Assembly (NCBI GenBank): GCA_947470805.1
Contig: CANIVU010000093.1
Coordinates: 1 to 35,549, forward strand
Direction of reading: 5' to 3'
DNA from: Acidobacteriota bacterium
Lineage (GTDB): Bacteria > Acidobacteriota > Terriglobia > Bryobacterales > Bryobacteraceae
DNA length: 35,549 nucleotides
Of the stretch, positions 1 through 8,046 are shown piece by piece. The position numbers and the translations under genes are program-made. The notes under the pieces are model-generated. The model was not told where the DNA came from, did no database searches, and saw nothing but the letters and a program-made list of their open reading frames with translations. Each line of letters opens with the position of its first letter. Positions within the stretch are counted from its first letter, which is position 1.

Positions 1-306
1 TTTCTTGGGGTCGACGTTGACGGTGTCGGTATGGCCCATGATGAGCAGCGGGCGCTTCTTGCCGGTGCCCTTGAGGCGGGCGACTACGTTGGGGCGATCC
101 TTGTTGACGGCGAAGATTTTGACGTCGACGCCTTCGGCTTCGAGTACCTGTTTGAGGTACATGGCGGCGGGGAGTTCGGTGCCGCCGGGATCGCTGGTAT
201 TGAAGCGGAGGAGCGTCTGGTAATGACGCATGGTCTCCTCCTCAATCACTTTCCAATCTTGGGCCGCGCAGGCGGCTGCACAGAGGAGGAGGAGGGCGCG
301 GGTCAT
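1..306 (-). CDS. M20 family metallopeptidase, N-terminal part (cut by window edge)
   Basis: The first 102 residues are present and the gene continues beyond base 1. A hydrophobic signal-peptide-like start (residues 1-16, ending CAAQ) suggests export. The body reads like the N-terminus of M20/ArgE/DapE/carboxypeptidase-G2-type zinc peptidases: a helix with LLRFNTSDPGGTE, then PLLIMGHTDTVNV, where His92 and Asp94 match the first zinc ligand and adjacent catalytic Asp of the family. Its ATG overlaps the stop codon of the upstream membrane-protein gene by one base (TAATG), so the two are probably translationally coupled. Family assignment is firm; whether it is a peptidase, deacylase or desuccinylase cannot be judged from this fragment. 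Confidence 0.88.
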   Translation of the reverse strand, partial: MTRALLLLCAAACAAQDWKVIEEETMRHYQTLLRFNTSDPGGTELPAAMYLKQVLEAEGVDVKIFAVNKDRPNVVARLKGTGKKRPLLIMGHTDTVNVDPKK

Positions 307-1808
307 TATTTTTTAGCGGGTGGAGTGGATTGTTTGCGGACCTGTTCGAAGTACTGCTGCACGTACTGCTGATGCTGGAGGGGGACTTCGTCGCGGTGGA
401 TTTCGCCGCCGCTTTCGGCGTGTTTGGCGGCGGAGTTGGAGTATTGCGTGCGGAGTTGCTGCTTGCCGCCGTTGACTTCCACCATCACCTCGCCGGCGAT
501 GTCCTTGGCTCGTTTGCCGATGATCTCGCTGATCTTGCCCATGGCCTGGAGCTGTTCGGCATCCTTGATGGACTTGTCGCCATCGGCTTTGCCAACGCCG
601 CTTTTCGCGTCGGGCGGGGCCTGCATGCTGGCGGATTTGTCGCCGCCCTGGCCTTGCGCCTGCGCCTGTTTTTCGTTCGCCTCGGCGCCTTCGTCACCCG
701 GCTGTTCGGCACCCTTCTGGGACTCATTGCCTTTGCCGGGCTGTTTGCCGGGTTGCTGGCCGCCCTTCTGCTGGCCGCCTTTTTCGCCACCCTTTTTGTT
801 GTCCGCCTGCTGCTGGCCTTCCTGCTGGTTGGGCTGTTTCAGCTTGTTCATCATGTTGGCGAAGGCGTCCTTCATCTTGTCCATCATGCTGTTCTTGGCT
901 GCCTGCAGATTGTTGTCGCCGCTCTTGGTGCCCTGCTTGGCGTTTTTGGCGTCCTGCGGTTTGCCTTCTTCGGACTTGCCTTGTTTGCCAGGGTCGTTGG
1001 GGTCCTGGTTCTGCGAATCCTGTTTACCTTCACCGCCTTCGCCTTCGCCGGGGTTGCTGCCTTTGCCTTCGGTGGCGGCTTTGCCTTTTTCGCCGCGGAC
1101 GGTGTCAGAGAGATCGTTGACGTCGGGGATGTCGGCGGTGGAGATCTCGCCTTCCTTCGCCATTTCAATTTTGGTCAGTTCGTCCTTGGCGTTTTCGTCG
1201 GGGGAGAGGCCGAGCTTCTGGAGTTCTTCGTTGAGCTTGGTCTGATCGGACTTGGCCATCTGCTTCTTGCCGGTGATGGAGGAGAAGCGGAAGACGTCGA
1301 TGACGGCTTCGGAAACGGGGGCGGAGAGGTCGAGCGTGTTGAGGATACCGTATCGGATGCCGACGAGGGTGAATGCGGCCAGGGAGAGGGCTGCGACGGC
1401 GTAGGTGGTCTTCGGCCACTGCATGGGGACCGCGGTTTCCGGGGAGAGGGTTGTGGCGAGGCGGGCGGCGACGGCGCGTTGGGCCGTGACCATGGGGCCG
1501 GCTTCGGTTTGGAAGTGGAAGGCGGTGGAGAGAGCGTCGTAGGTGGCGAGGCGCGCGTCGACCATTTGGGCCAGGCGGTAGAGCGTGGGCTTGTGCTTCT
1601 GGAACTGCCAGACGCCGACGCCGAAGGCGGTGACGAAGAGCAACACGGGCCAATACCAATCGAAGATCTGGGTACCGGCGAGCAGGAGGATGACGAGGCC
1701 GGAGAGGCCAAATACAAGGGCGGTGAGCGAATGGCGCACCAGTTCGGTGGTCATGTGCCGACGGCGCACATGAGCCAGAAACGCGAGCAGGGATTCGGTC
1801 TCGGGCAA
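306..1808 (-). CDS. Membrane protein with long disordered G/Q/K/E-rich region (DUF4175-like)
   Basis: A 500-residue protein starting at TTG 1808, chosen because GGAGG lies about 10 bases upstream and because the longer in-frame extension (to 2207) is Arg/Pro-rich shadow sequence over two other genes. Two hydrophobic segments lie at about 28-46 and 48-66 and a third at about 134-154. Residues about 235-410 are low complexity, dominated by Gly, Gln, Lys, Glu, Asp and Asn, followed by a helical region (415-445) and a short tail. The architecture resembles acidobacterial/bacteroidete DUF4175-type membrane proteins, but I did not recognise a decisive motif. It sits between a tiny membrane-protein gene and the M20 peptidase, whose start it overlaps. 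Function unknown; a cell-envelope role is an inference from topology. Confidence 0.75.
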   Translation of the reverse strand: MPETESLLAFLAHVRRRHMTTELVRHSLTALVFGLSGLVILLLAGTQIFDWYWPVLLFVTAFGVGVWQFQKHKPTLYRLAQMVDARLATYDALSTAFHFQTEAGPMVTAQRAVAARLATTLSPETAVPMQWPKTTYAVAALSLAAFTLVGIRYGILNTLDLSAPVSEAVIDVFRFSSITGKKQMAKSDQTKLNEELQKLGLSPDENAKDELTKIEMAKEGEISTADIPDVNDLSDTVRGEKGKAATEGKGSNPGEGEGGEGKQDSQNQDPNDPGKQGKSEEGKPQDAKNAKQGTKSGDNNLQAAKNSMMDKMKDAFANMMNKLKQPNQQEGQQQADNKKGGEKGGQQKGGQQPGKQPGKGNESQKGAEQPGDEGAEANEKQAQAQGQGGDKSASMQAPPDAKSGVGKADGDKSIKDAEQLQAMGKISEIIGKRAKDIAGEVMVEVNGGKQQLRTQYSNSAAKHAESGGEIHRDEVPLQHQQYVQQYFEQVRKQSTPPAKK

Positions 1809-1837
1809 GATGGATTGGCCTCCGGAGATTGTTTCTT

Positions 1838-2026
1838 TTATTCTACGCCGGATGCGCGGACGCGGACGTAGGGAGTGCCGCGGGAATCGCGGTGAACGTC
1901 GAAGTGGGGCGAGATTTCGCGGGGTTGGCGAGGGCGGGCGGCGAGTTGGCGTTCTCCCCAGCCCAGGGCGGCTGCGAGCAGGAGGCCACAGATTGTGCCG
2001 GCGGCGATGGAGATTGCGGAGTTCAC
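1838..2026 (-). CDS. Small single-pass membrane or secreted protein, unknown
   Basis: A 62-residue reading frame with GTG start at 2026 and only a weak purine stretch (AAGAAA) upstream. Residues 4-22 are hydrophobic (SIAAGTICGLLLAAALGW), followed by a polar Arg/Pro-rich tail, giving the look of an N-terminally anchored small protein. It lies 35 bases after the pseudopilin-like gene and 29 bases before the TTG of the DUF4175-like gene, all on the same strand, so co-transcription is likely. The opposing frames are shadows without recognisable features. Not recognised as a known family; reality is supported only by position, hydrophobic profile and strand. Confidence 0.5.
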   Translation of the reverse strand: MNSAISIAAGTICGLLLAAALGWGERQLAARPRQPREISPHFDVHRDSRGTPYVRVRASGVE

Positions 2027-2061
2027 AGTTTCTTAGACGCTGAGGTTTCGGGAAAAGCTGT

Positions 2062-2367
2062 TTACTTGAGGCAAATATCGTCTGGGGTATTGGCTGCGCG
2101 GTCGGGGCCGAGGCTGCAGACGCGCGGGGCGTTGTTGACGAGGGTGTATTGATAGGGCGAGTCCCAGGGATCGGTGGTGAGGGGGATTTGTTTGGGGAAT
2201 TCGCCATTCTTGCGTTGGCTGGCGTTGGCGTAGTTCAGGTAGGCGTCGAGTTGAAAGCGGGCGACGTTGGTGAGAGGCGTACGGTGTGACGGGCCGTGCC
2301 AGCTGACGGTGTAGACGAGGAAAACAGAGACAGCGACAGCGAAGAGTATTTCGGGTGCATACTTCAT
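2062..2367 (-). CDS. Type II secretion GspG-like C-terminal domain protein, membrane anchored
   Basis: A 101-residue protein with ATG at 2367. An N-terminal hydrophobic anchor (residues about 6-22) precedes a short domain ending TDPWDSPYQYTLVN, CSLGPDRAANTPDDICL. This matches the calcium-binding C-terminal part of major pseudopilin GspG (DPWGxPYxY, SxGxDGxxGTxDDI). The usual prepilin leader with the G-FTLIE processing site is absent, so this is unlikely to be a processed T2SS pseudopilin; it looks like a stand-alone GspG-type domain held by an uncleaved anchor. It is the first gene of the minus-strand cluster toward 1 and is divergent from the mannonate dehydratase gene 60 bases away. No strong Shine-Dalgarno is visible. 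Confidence 0.7.
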   Translation of the reverse strand: MKYAPEILFAVAVSVFLVYTVSWHGPSHRTPLTNVARFQLDAYLNYANASQRKNGEFPKQIPLTTDPWDSPYQYTLVNNAPRVCSLGPDRAANTPDDICLK

Positions 2368-2387
2368 GCTGGGATTGACGCAACCGC

Positions 2388-2417
2388 TTGACGTTTGGCC
2401 GGAAGACGTGAAATAAC
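2388..2417 (+). promoter_or_regulatory. Candidate sigma-70-type promoter for the uxuA-like operon
   Basis: TTGACG at 2388-2393 and AATAAC at 2412-2417 are separated by 18 bases, ten bases before the ATG at 2428. A second TTGACG lies at 2375-2380. The -10 is a weak match and the leader would be very short, so this is tentative. Confidence 0.3.
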
Positions 2418-2427
2418 AATCGTGACT

Positions 2428-3522
2428 ATGCGACGCAGAGACGTATTTCAATCCGCGGCACTGGCCGCGACGGCCGCGATGGAAGCCCAAGGGGCGCCCG
2501 CCAAATCGAAAGGTGCCGGCAAGCCGGTGAAAATGTATGTCGGAACGCAGAACTCCGACAGCGAAGAAGATCTGATCACGTTTGCCGCCTTGGGCGTGAA
2601 CAACATTTGCAGCGGGTTGCCTTCGCGGAAGCTGGATGAAAAGTGGAGTGTGGAGAGCCTCGTCAAGCTGCGGGAGCGTGTTGAGAAACATGGGATCAAG
2701 CTCGACATGGTGCCGCTGCCGTTGAGTTCGGCTTACATCACGAAGGCCGAGTATCCGGCGATCATGATGGGGACGAAGGGCGAGCGGGACAAGGCAATTG
2801 ACGAAGTCTGCCAGATTATCCGCAATATTTCGAAGGCCGGGATTCCGGCGGCGAAGTACAACATGTCGATCCTGGGCGTGGTGCGCACGCCGACGACGAA
2901 GGGCCGCGGCGGGGCCGATTACAGCACTTTCAAATACGCCGTGGGCAAGCAAGAGCCGGCGTTGACCGAAGCCGGGCCTGTCGATCCGGACACCTATTGG
3001 GAGCGGATCACGTATTTCCTGGAGCGCGCGGTGCCGGTGGCCGCCGAGCACAAGTTGAAGATCGCCTGCCACCCGAACGATCCGGGCATGCCGAACGGGA
3101 AGAACTGGCGCGGCGTGGTGCCGGTGTTGGGGCGCGTGGAGGGGTTGAAGCGGTTTGTTTCGATCAAAGAGAATCCTTACCACGGGCTGAACTTCTGCCA
3201 GGGAACGATCTGCGAGGGGTTGGAGAATCCGAATAAAGAGATTCACGACATCATTCGCTATTTCGGCAACAAGAAGAAGATCTTCAACGTGCACTTCCGC
3301 AACATTGAAGGCAAGATTGGCGACTTCCGCGAGACGTTCCCGGATAACGGCGATGTGAACATGATCGAAGCCATTCGGACGTATCGCGAAGTGGGCTACG
3401 ACGGGATGATTATGCCGGATCACGTGCCGCACGTGGGCGGCGATACGCGCGGGGCCAAGTCGTTCGCATTCTGCTTTGGCTATATCCAAGCACTGATTCA
3501 GATGCTAAAAATGGAGGGGTAA
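2428..3522 (+). CDS. uxuA: Mannonate dehydratase (UxuA family) with Tat-like signal
   Basis: Family members dehydrate D-mannonate to 2-keto-3-deoxygluconate in hexuronate catabolism. The 364-residue product carries the UxuA C-terminal signature: [20 protein letters not shown], then [31 protein letters not shown] and [10 protein letters not shown], with the metal-binding His/Asp residues in place. E. coli UxuA is about 394 residues. The ATG at 2428 was preferred over an upstream start because it begins [18 protein letters not shown], a twin-arginine-like signal, unusual for an enzyme normally cytoplasmic. Its TAA overlaps the next ATG (TAATG) and the following DUF362 gene also has a Tat signal. 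It could be a diverged UxuA-fold enzyme with another substrate; family assignment is strong, reaction less so. Confidence 0.85.
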   Translation: MRRRDVFQSAALAATAAMEAQGAPAKSKGAGKPVKMYVGTQNSDSEEDLITFAALGVNNICSGLPSRKLDEKWSVESLVKLRERVEKHGIKLDMVPLPLSSAYITKAEYPAIMMGTKGERDKAIDEVCQIIRNISKAGIPAAKYNMSILGVVRTPTTKGRGGADYSTFKYAVGKQEPALTEAGPVDPDTYWERITYFLERAVPVAAEHKLKIACHPNDPGMPNGKNWRGVVPVLGRVEGLKRFVSIKENPYHGLNFCQGTICEGLENPNKEIHDIIRYFGNKKKIFNVHFRNIEGKIGDFRETFPDNGDVNMIEAIRTYREVGYDGMIMPDHVPHVGGDTRGAKSFAFCFGYIQALIQMLKMEG

Positions 3523-4571
3523 TGATTCGGCTTCCGCTTCGCTGGTCCGGTGCCTTGCCTAAGGGCGATCTGGCGCCGTTGAATTGCCTCTACGGAGGCG
3601 GCGAAGGGATGCCGGTGTTATCCGCCGCAGAGTTGCAGGGCGTCCAGATCCCCAAGGACGCCCTGTGGCCTTCGGTGCGGGTGAATCGCCGGGGAGGCGA
3701 TGCGGCGGGGCCGACGGGGTTGCCGTGGGTGAACGCGAACGGGTGGTTGATCCGGATGTTGCAGTTCCGCGATGCGACACGGGGCGTGATGCTGGACGTG
3801 AAGCCCGATGCCGAGGCGCGGCCGGCGGGGCATGTTTTGCAGGTGACCGAAGCGATGGCGTATGGAGCCACGGCGGTGGTGACGCACACGGCGGAGACGT
3901 GGCCGGCGGTGCAGAAGGCGATGCGGTTTTTCCTGGGGCATGCGGCGTGGTGGGCGTGGGAACCGGTGGCGGCGTTGGCGGTGATTAGCGAGTTTGCGGG
4001 CGAGATGGAGACGGCGGCGGGGGAGTGCTTGAACCTGTTGACGCGGCGGCAGGTGGGGTTCAAGTTGGCCCTGCCGGGCGACGTGGCGGCGTTGGCAAAT
4101 GTGGGGGCGGCGGCGTGGGTTTCGAACGCGCCGGTGCCGATGGAGAAGTATTTGCCGTGGGTGCGAGGGGGCGGGACGTTGATTGTGCATGGCAAGGGCG
4201 CGGGGCGGGCGGAAGGGAAGGGGCGGATTATTGAACGTCCGGAGCCTTGGGAAGATTTCTATGCGGCCGCGGCGGGGGTGCATCTGGCGTTGACGCGGAA
4301 GACCGATGTTGTCCGGTTGTGGAATGCGGGTTCGTTTAATGCGTTTTATCAGTCCGAACCGGGCGGCAAGCGCGGCGTGGTGCAGCTGTTGAATTATGCC
4401 GGGAACCGTAGTTCCGATGACACGTCGGTATGGATCGCGCGGCCGTGGAAGACGGCGGTGCTTACCACGTTTGATGGGCAGACACCCTTGAAGCCTACGG
4501 CCACCAATGGTGGAATAGAGATACCGCTTCCTCCGTTGGGAGTCTACGCGGCGATCGAACTGGAGGCATAG
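3522..4571 (+). CDS. Hypothetical protein with glycosidase-associated C-terminal features
   Basis: A 349-residue protein whose ATG overlaps the TAA of the mannonate dehydratase gene. No signal peptide or membrane segment is visible. The middle contains an alternating beta/alpha pattern with VRGGGTLIVHG (a strand-loop seen in glutamine-amidotransferase-like and beta-galactosidase trimerisation folds), and the end (VVQLLNYAGN... IEIPLPPLGVYAAIEL) looks like the beta-sandwich that closes many glycoside hydrolases. I could not identify catalytic residues or a named family. The tight packing with the mannonate dehydratase and DUF362 genes points to a shared sugar-related role, which is inference. 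Confidence 0.72.
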   Translation: MIRLPLRWSGALPKGDLAPLNCLYGGGEGMPVLSAAELQGVQIPKDALWPSVRVNRRGGDAAGPTGLPWVNANGWLIRMLQFRDATRGVMLDVKPDAEARPAGHVLQVTEAMAYGATAVVTHTAETWPAVQKAMRFFLGHAAWWAWEPVAALAVISEFAGEMETAAGECLNLLTRRQVGFKLALPGDVAALANVGAAAWVSNAPVPMEKYLPWVRGGGTLIVHGKGAGRAEGKGRIIERPEPWEDFYAAAAGVHLALTRKTDVVRLWNAGSFNAFYQSEPGGKRGVVQLLNYAGNRSSDDTSVWIARPWKTAVLTTFDGQTPLKPTATNGGIEIPLPPLGVYAAIELEA

Positions 4572-4573
4572 CG

Positions 4574-5704
4574 GTGATGATCAACAGACGCGATTTTCTG
4601 GCAGGCGCGGCGACGGCCGCCTTGATACAGCAGCGCGCCGTGGCCGCGCCGATTGCTCCGGTGGCGATTCAGCGGTGCCGGACGTACGGCGCCGGGTTGG
4701 AGCCGACGATGCGGCGGCTGTTCGACGGCATTGGCGGGTTGGGGCGGCTGGTTAATAACAAGACTGTCGCGATCAAAGTGAACCTGACGGGGCGGCCCTC
4801 GCAGCGGTTGGGGCATTCGCCGGCGGAGTTGGCGCATTGGACGCATCCGCGGGTGATCGGCATGACGCTGCACCTGATGAACGAAGCGGGGGCGAAGCGG
4901 ATTCGGATCCTGGAGAGCCCGTGGTCGACCACCGATCCGTTGGAAGAGTACATGATGGAGGCGAATTGGGATCCGTCGCTGATCCTGAACGCCGCGAAAA
5001 AAGTGGAGTTTGAGAACACTAATTATCTGGGCAACGCGAAGAATTACGTTCGATTCAAGGTGCCCAACGGCGGGCATATGTTTCCGGCCTACGACCTGAA
5101 CCACAGCTACGCCGATTGCGATGTGTTTGTGTCGATTGCGAAGTTGAAGGAGCATGCCACGGCGGGCGTGACGCTTTCGATGAAGAACTGTTTTGGCATT
5201 ACGCCGTGCACGATTTACGGCGATGGCGCGGGCGAGAAAGAACCGGGGTTGGTGCCGGTGGGTGGACGCGGATCGGTGATCCACAGCGGGTCGCGGAAGC
5301 CGTCGTTGAGCGCGCCGCAGGAGTTGCATCCCGATTCGCCGCGCGACGGCGGGTATCGTGTACCACGCGTGGTGGCGGATTTGAACGCGGCGCGGCCGAT
5401 TGACCTGGCGATTATTGAAGGTGTGGAGTCCATGGCGGGCGGGGAAGGGCCTTGGATTCGCGGGACGCGCCGTTGTAGCCCGGGGGTGATTATTGCCGGT
5501 ACGAACGCCGTTTGCACCGATGCGGTGGCGACGGCTGTTCTTGGCTTCGACCCGATGGCGATGCGCGGCACGCCGCCGTTTGAAACCTGCGACAACACGC
5601 TGGCACTGGCCGAGCAGTTGGGCGTGGGCTCCCGCGATTTGAGCAAGATTGAGGTGGCCGGCGCGCAGATCGCCGATGTCCGCTACATGATTCGCAAGGC
5701 GTAA
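4574..5704 (+). CDS. DUF362 domain-containing protein with Tat signal
   Basis: A 376-residue protein. GTG at 4574 is chosen because GGAGG at 4562-4566 is seven bases upstream; ATG 4577 is an alternative and makes no practical difference. The start MMINRRDFLAGAATAALI is a good twin-arginine signal, so the protein is probably exported folded. The body has DUF362 hallmarks: KTVAIKVNLTG near the N-terminus, VSIAKLKEHATAGVTLSMKN followed by CFGITP, and late DLAIIEGVESM and VCTDAVATAVLGFDP. DUF362 proteins are often linked to iron-sulfur clusters, but no CxxCxxC ferredoxin motif is present here. Third gene of the uxuA-like operon, two bases after the preceding stop. Function unknown. Confidence 0.88.
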   Translation: MMINRRDFLAGAATAALIQQRAVAAPIAPVAIQRCRTYGAGLEPTMRRLFDGIGGLGRLVNNKTVAIKVNLTGRPSQRLGHSPAELAHWTHPRVIGMTLHLMNEAGAKRIRILESPWSTTDPLEEYMMEANWDPSLILNAAKKVEFENTNYLGNAKNYVRFKVPNGGHMFPAYDLNHSYADCDVFVSIAKLKEHATAGVTLSMKNCFGITPCTIYGDGAGEKEPGLVPVGGRGSVIHSGSRKPSLSAPQELHPDSPRDGGYRVPRVVADLNAARPIDLAIIEGVESMAGGEGPWIRGTRRCSPGVIIAGTNAVCTDAVATAVLGFDPMAMRGTPPFETCDNTLALAEQLGVGSRDLSKIEVAGAQIADVRYMIRKA

Positions 5705-5721
5705 TTGAGCGCTTTGCCGCG

Positions 5722-5740
5722 GCCGGGCAGAGAGCCCGGC
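5722..5740 (+). terminator. Hairpin between the DUF362 gene and tex (possible weak terminator)
   Basis: GCCGGGC (5722-5728) pairs perfectly with GCCCGGC (5734-5740) around an AGAGA loop. A TTTTT run follows at 5751-5755, ten bases after the stem, so the fit to an intrinsic terminator is imperfect. It may instead be an RNA structure in the tex leader. Confidence 0.4.
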
Positions 5741-5757
5741 GCAGAAACGATTTTTCT

Positions 5758-8046
5758 ATGTCCTATCAAGCATTACCTACGCACGCACTCGTTCATATTG
5801 CGCAAACCATTCAGGTCTCGATGCAGAGCCTGGTGGCGACGATCAGCCTTTTTGATGAAGGCGGCACCGTTCCGTTCATTGCGCGTTACCGCAAGGAAGT
5901 GACCGGCAATCTGGACGAGGTGAAGATTTTATCCATTCAGGAGAAGCTGGAATACCATCGCGAGTTGGAGGAGCGGCGCAGCACCGTACTCGACTCGATC
6001 AAAGAGCAGGGCAAACTGTCGCCGGAGTTGCAGGCGAAGATCGAAAAGACGCTGGATAAGAGCGAACTGGAAGATCTGTATCTGCCGTACAAGCCGAAGC
6101 GGAAGACGAAGGCCAGCGTGGCGCGGGAGAAGGGGTTGGAACCGCTGGCGATGTTCCTGTGGGAGCAGCAGGCCAATGGCAAGCCGTTGAGCGAGTTTGC
6201 CGGATCTTTCGTGAATGCTGAGTTGGGCGTGGCGACGGTGGCGGAGGCCCTGGAAGGGGCGCGCCATATCATCAGCGAAATGGTGGCGGAAAACGCCGAT
6301 TATCGCAAGGCCGTGCGGCAGCAGATGATGGAGAAGGGCAAGGTGTCGGCGAAGGCGATTCCGGGGATGGAAGACCCGGAGGGCAAGTACAAAATGTACG
6401 CCGACTTTGCCGAGCAGGCGAAGAATATTCCGTCGCACCGCATGCTGGCGATCCGGCGCGGGGCGAAGGAAGGGTTCCTGCATTTTGAGATTGAAGTGGA
6501 CCGGGACGAGACGGTGGCGTGGCTGCGGTCGCGCGTGATTCAGCAGCCCGGCGAGTGGGAAAGCCACTTGTCGGAAGCCATTGAAGACGGCTACGACCGG
6601 TTGTTGAATCCGTCGATTCAGACCGAGATCCGGCTGGAGTTGAAGGACCGTTCCGACGAAGAGGCGATCAAGGTTTTCCGGGAGAATCTGGAGAATTTGT
6701 TGCTGGCGCCGCCGGCCGGGCAGTTGAAGGTGATCGGCATCGATCCTGGCATCCGTACAGGCTGCAAGATTGCCGTGGTGGACGATACGGGGAAGATGCT
6801 GGCGCATACGGTGATCTATCCTTTGGAGCCGAAGAACGACGTGATTGGCTCGGCGCGGACGCTATCGATGTTGATCAAAGAGCATGGCGCGCAGGCGATC
6901 GCGATTGGCAACGGGACGGGGTCGCGCGAGGTGTCGCAGATTTTGACCGATTTCCTGCGGCAGGCGGGGCTGGGGGAGATCTTCCAGGTGACGGTGAGCG
7001 AGGCCGGGGCGTCGGTGTATTCGGCTTCCGACATTGCGCGGCAGGAGTTCCCGGATTTGGACCTGACGGTGCGCGGCGCGATCTCCATTGCGCGGCGGTT
7101 GCAGGATCCGCTAGCAGAGCTGGTGAAGGTTGATCCGAAGGCGATTGGCGTGGGGCAGTATCAGCACGACGTGGACCAGCGGAAGTTGAAGCAGGGGCTG
7201 GAGCAGACTGTCGAGAGCTGCGTGAACCGCGTGGGTGTGGATTTGAATACGGCGTCGTGGGCGCTGCTGCGGTATGTGGCCGGGGTGACCGAGCGCACGG
7301 CTCTGAAGATCGTCGAGTATCGCAATGAACACGGGCGTTTCAAGAGCCGCATGCAGCTGATGGCGGTGCCCGGCTTCGGGCCGAAAACGTTTGAGCAGGC
7401 GGCTGGATTCTTGCGCATTCGCGGCGGGGAGAATCCGCTAGATATGACCGGGGTGCATCCGGAGTCGTACCCGGTGGTGGAAAAGATTGCGGCGTCGATG
7501 AACGTGAGCGTCGATGAGCTGATCAAGCAGCCGGAGTTGGCCGAGAAGGTGAAGATCGAGGGCTTCAAGACGGAGACCGTCGGCATCTACACCTTGGGCG
7601 ACATCAAGGAAGAACTGCGGAAGCCGGGCCGCGATCCGCGCGATAAATTCGTGGCGCCGAAGTTCCGCGAAGACGTGAAGGAGATGAAAGATATCTCCGC
7701 TGGCATGGCGCTGGAAGGCGTTGTGACCAATGTGACGAAGTTCGGCGCGTTCGTGGATATCGGTGTGCATCAGGACGGGCTGGTGCATGTGAGCGAGATC
7801 AGCCACCGGTTCATTACCGAGCCGAGCGAGGCGCTGAAGGCGGGGCAGATCGTGAAGGTGCAGGTGCTTTCGGTGGACTTGAAGGCGAAACGCATCGCGC
7901 TGTCGATCAAGGCGTTGGAGCCGAAGCCGAAGCAGGCGGGGCCCGGTGGGGGCGGCGGACGGCCGCAGCAGGCGCCGCAGCAGCGGAATCAGCCGAGCAT
8001 GCAGGACAAGCTGGCTGCGTTGAACTCCAAGTTCAAGACCCGCTGA
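5758..8046 (+). CDS. tex: Tex family RNA-binding protein
   Basis: A 762-residue protein, close to E. coli YhgF (773). The Tex N-terminal domain begins with the conserved region around GGTVPFIARYRKE; the YqgF/RNase-H-like domain starts with VIGIDPGIRTGCKIAVVD (about residue 325); a double helix-hairpin-helix spans roughly 495-555 (VGVDLNTASWALLRYVAGV, MAVPGFGPKTFEQAAGF); an S1 RNA-binding domain occupies about 650-720 (GVVTNVTKFGAFVDIGVHQD); the tail is Gly/Gln/Pro-rich. Tex is a cytoplasmic nucleic-acid-binding factor affecting transcription and gene expression. No clear Shine-Dalgarno precedes ATG 5758, and a hairpin lies in the leader. Its last 14 bases overlap the convergent DinB-like gene. 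Confidence 0.96.
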   Translation: MSYQALPTHALVHIAQTIQVSMQSLVATISLFDEGGTVPFIARYRKEVTGNLDEVKILSIQEKLEYHRELEERRSTVLDSIKEQGKLSPELQAKIEKTLDKSELEDLYLPYKPKRKTKASVAREKGLEPLAMFLWEQQANGKPLSEFAGSFVNAELGVATVAEALEGARHIISEMVAENADYRKAVRQQMMEKGKVSAKAIPGMEDPEGKYKMYADFAEQAKNIPSHRMLAIRRGAKEGFLHFEIEVDRDETVAWLRSRVIQQPGEWESHLSEAIEDGYDRLLNPSIQTEIRLELKDRSDEEAIKVFRENLENLLLAPPAGQLKVIGIDPGIRTGCKIAVVDDTGKMLAHTVIYPLEPKNDVIGSARTLSMLIKEHGAQAIAIGNGTGSREVSQILTDFLRQAGLGEIFQVTVSEAGASVYSASDIARQEFPDLDLTVRGAISIARRLQDPLAELVKVDPKAIGVGQYQHDVDQRKLKQGLEQTVESCVNRVGVDLNTASWALLRYVAGVTERTALKIVEYRNEHGRFKSRMQLMAVPGFGPKTFEQAAGFLRIRGGENPLDMTGVHPESYPVVEKIAASMNVSVDELIKQPELAEKVKIEGFKTETVGIYTLGDIKEELRKPGRDPRDKFVAPKFREDVKEMKDISAGMALEGVVTNVTKFGAFVDIGVHQDGLVHVSEISHRFITEPSEALKAGQIVKVQVLSVDLKAKRIALSIKALEPKPKQAGPGGGGGRPQQAPQQRNQPSMQDKLAALNSKFKTR

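Noticed and set aside
330-1871. 513-codon plus-strand open frame
   Set aside because: Shadow of the low-complexity membrane-protein gene on the other strand; composition is repetitive Phe/Leu/Gly/Val with no domain.
1809-2207. N-terminal extension of the DUF4175-like protein
   Set aside because: Arg/Pro-rich shadow overlapping two same-strand genes; a TTG with GGAGG gives a sensible membrane protein start.
2368-3489. Long N-terminal extension of the GspG-like frame across the uxuA gene
   Set aside because: Arg/His-rich antisense of a clear mannonate dehydratase; only the last 101 codons look real.
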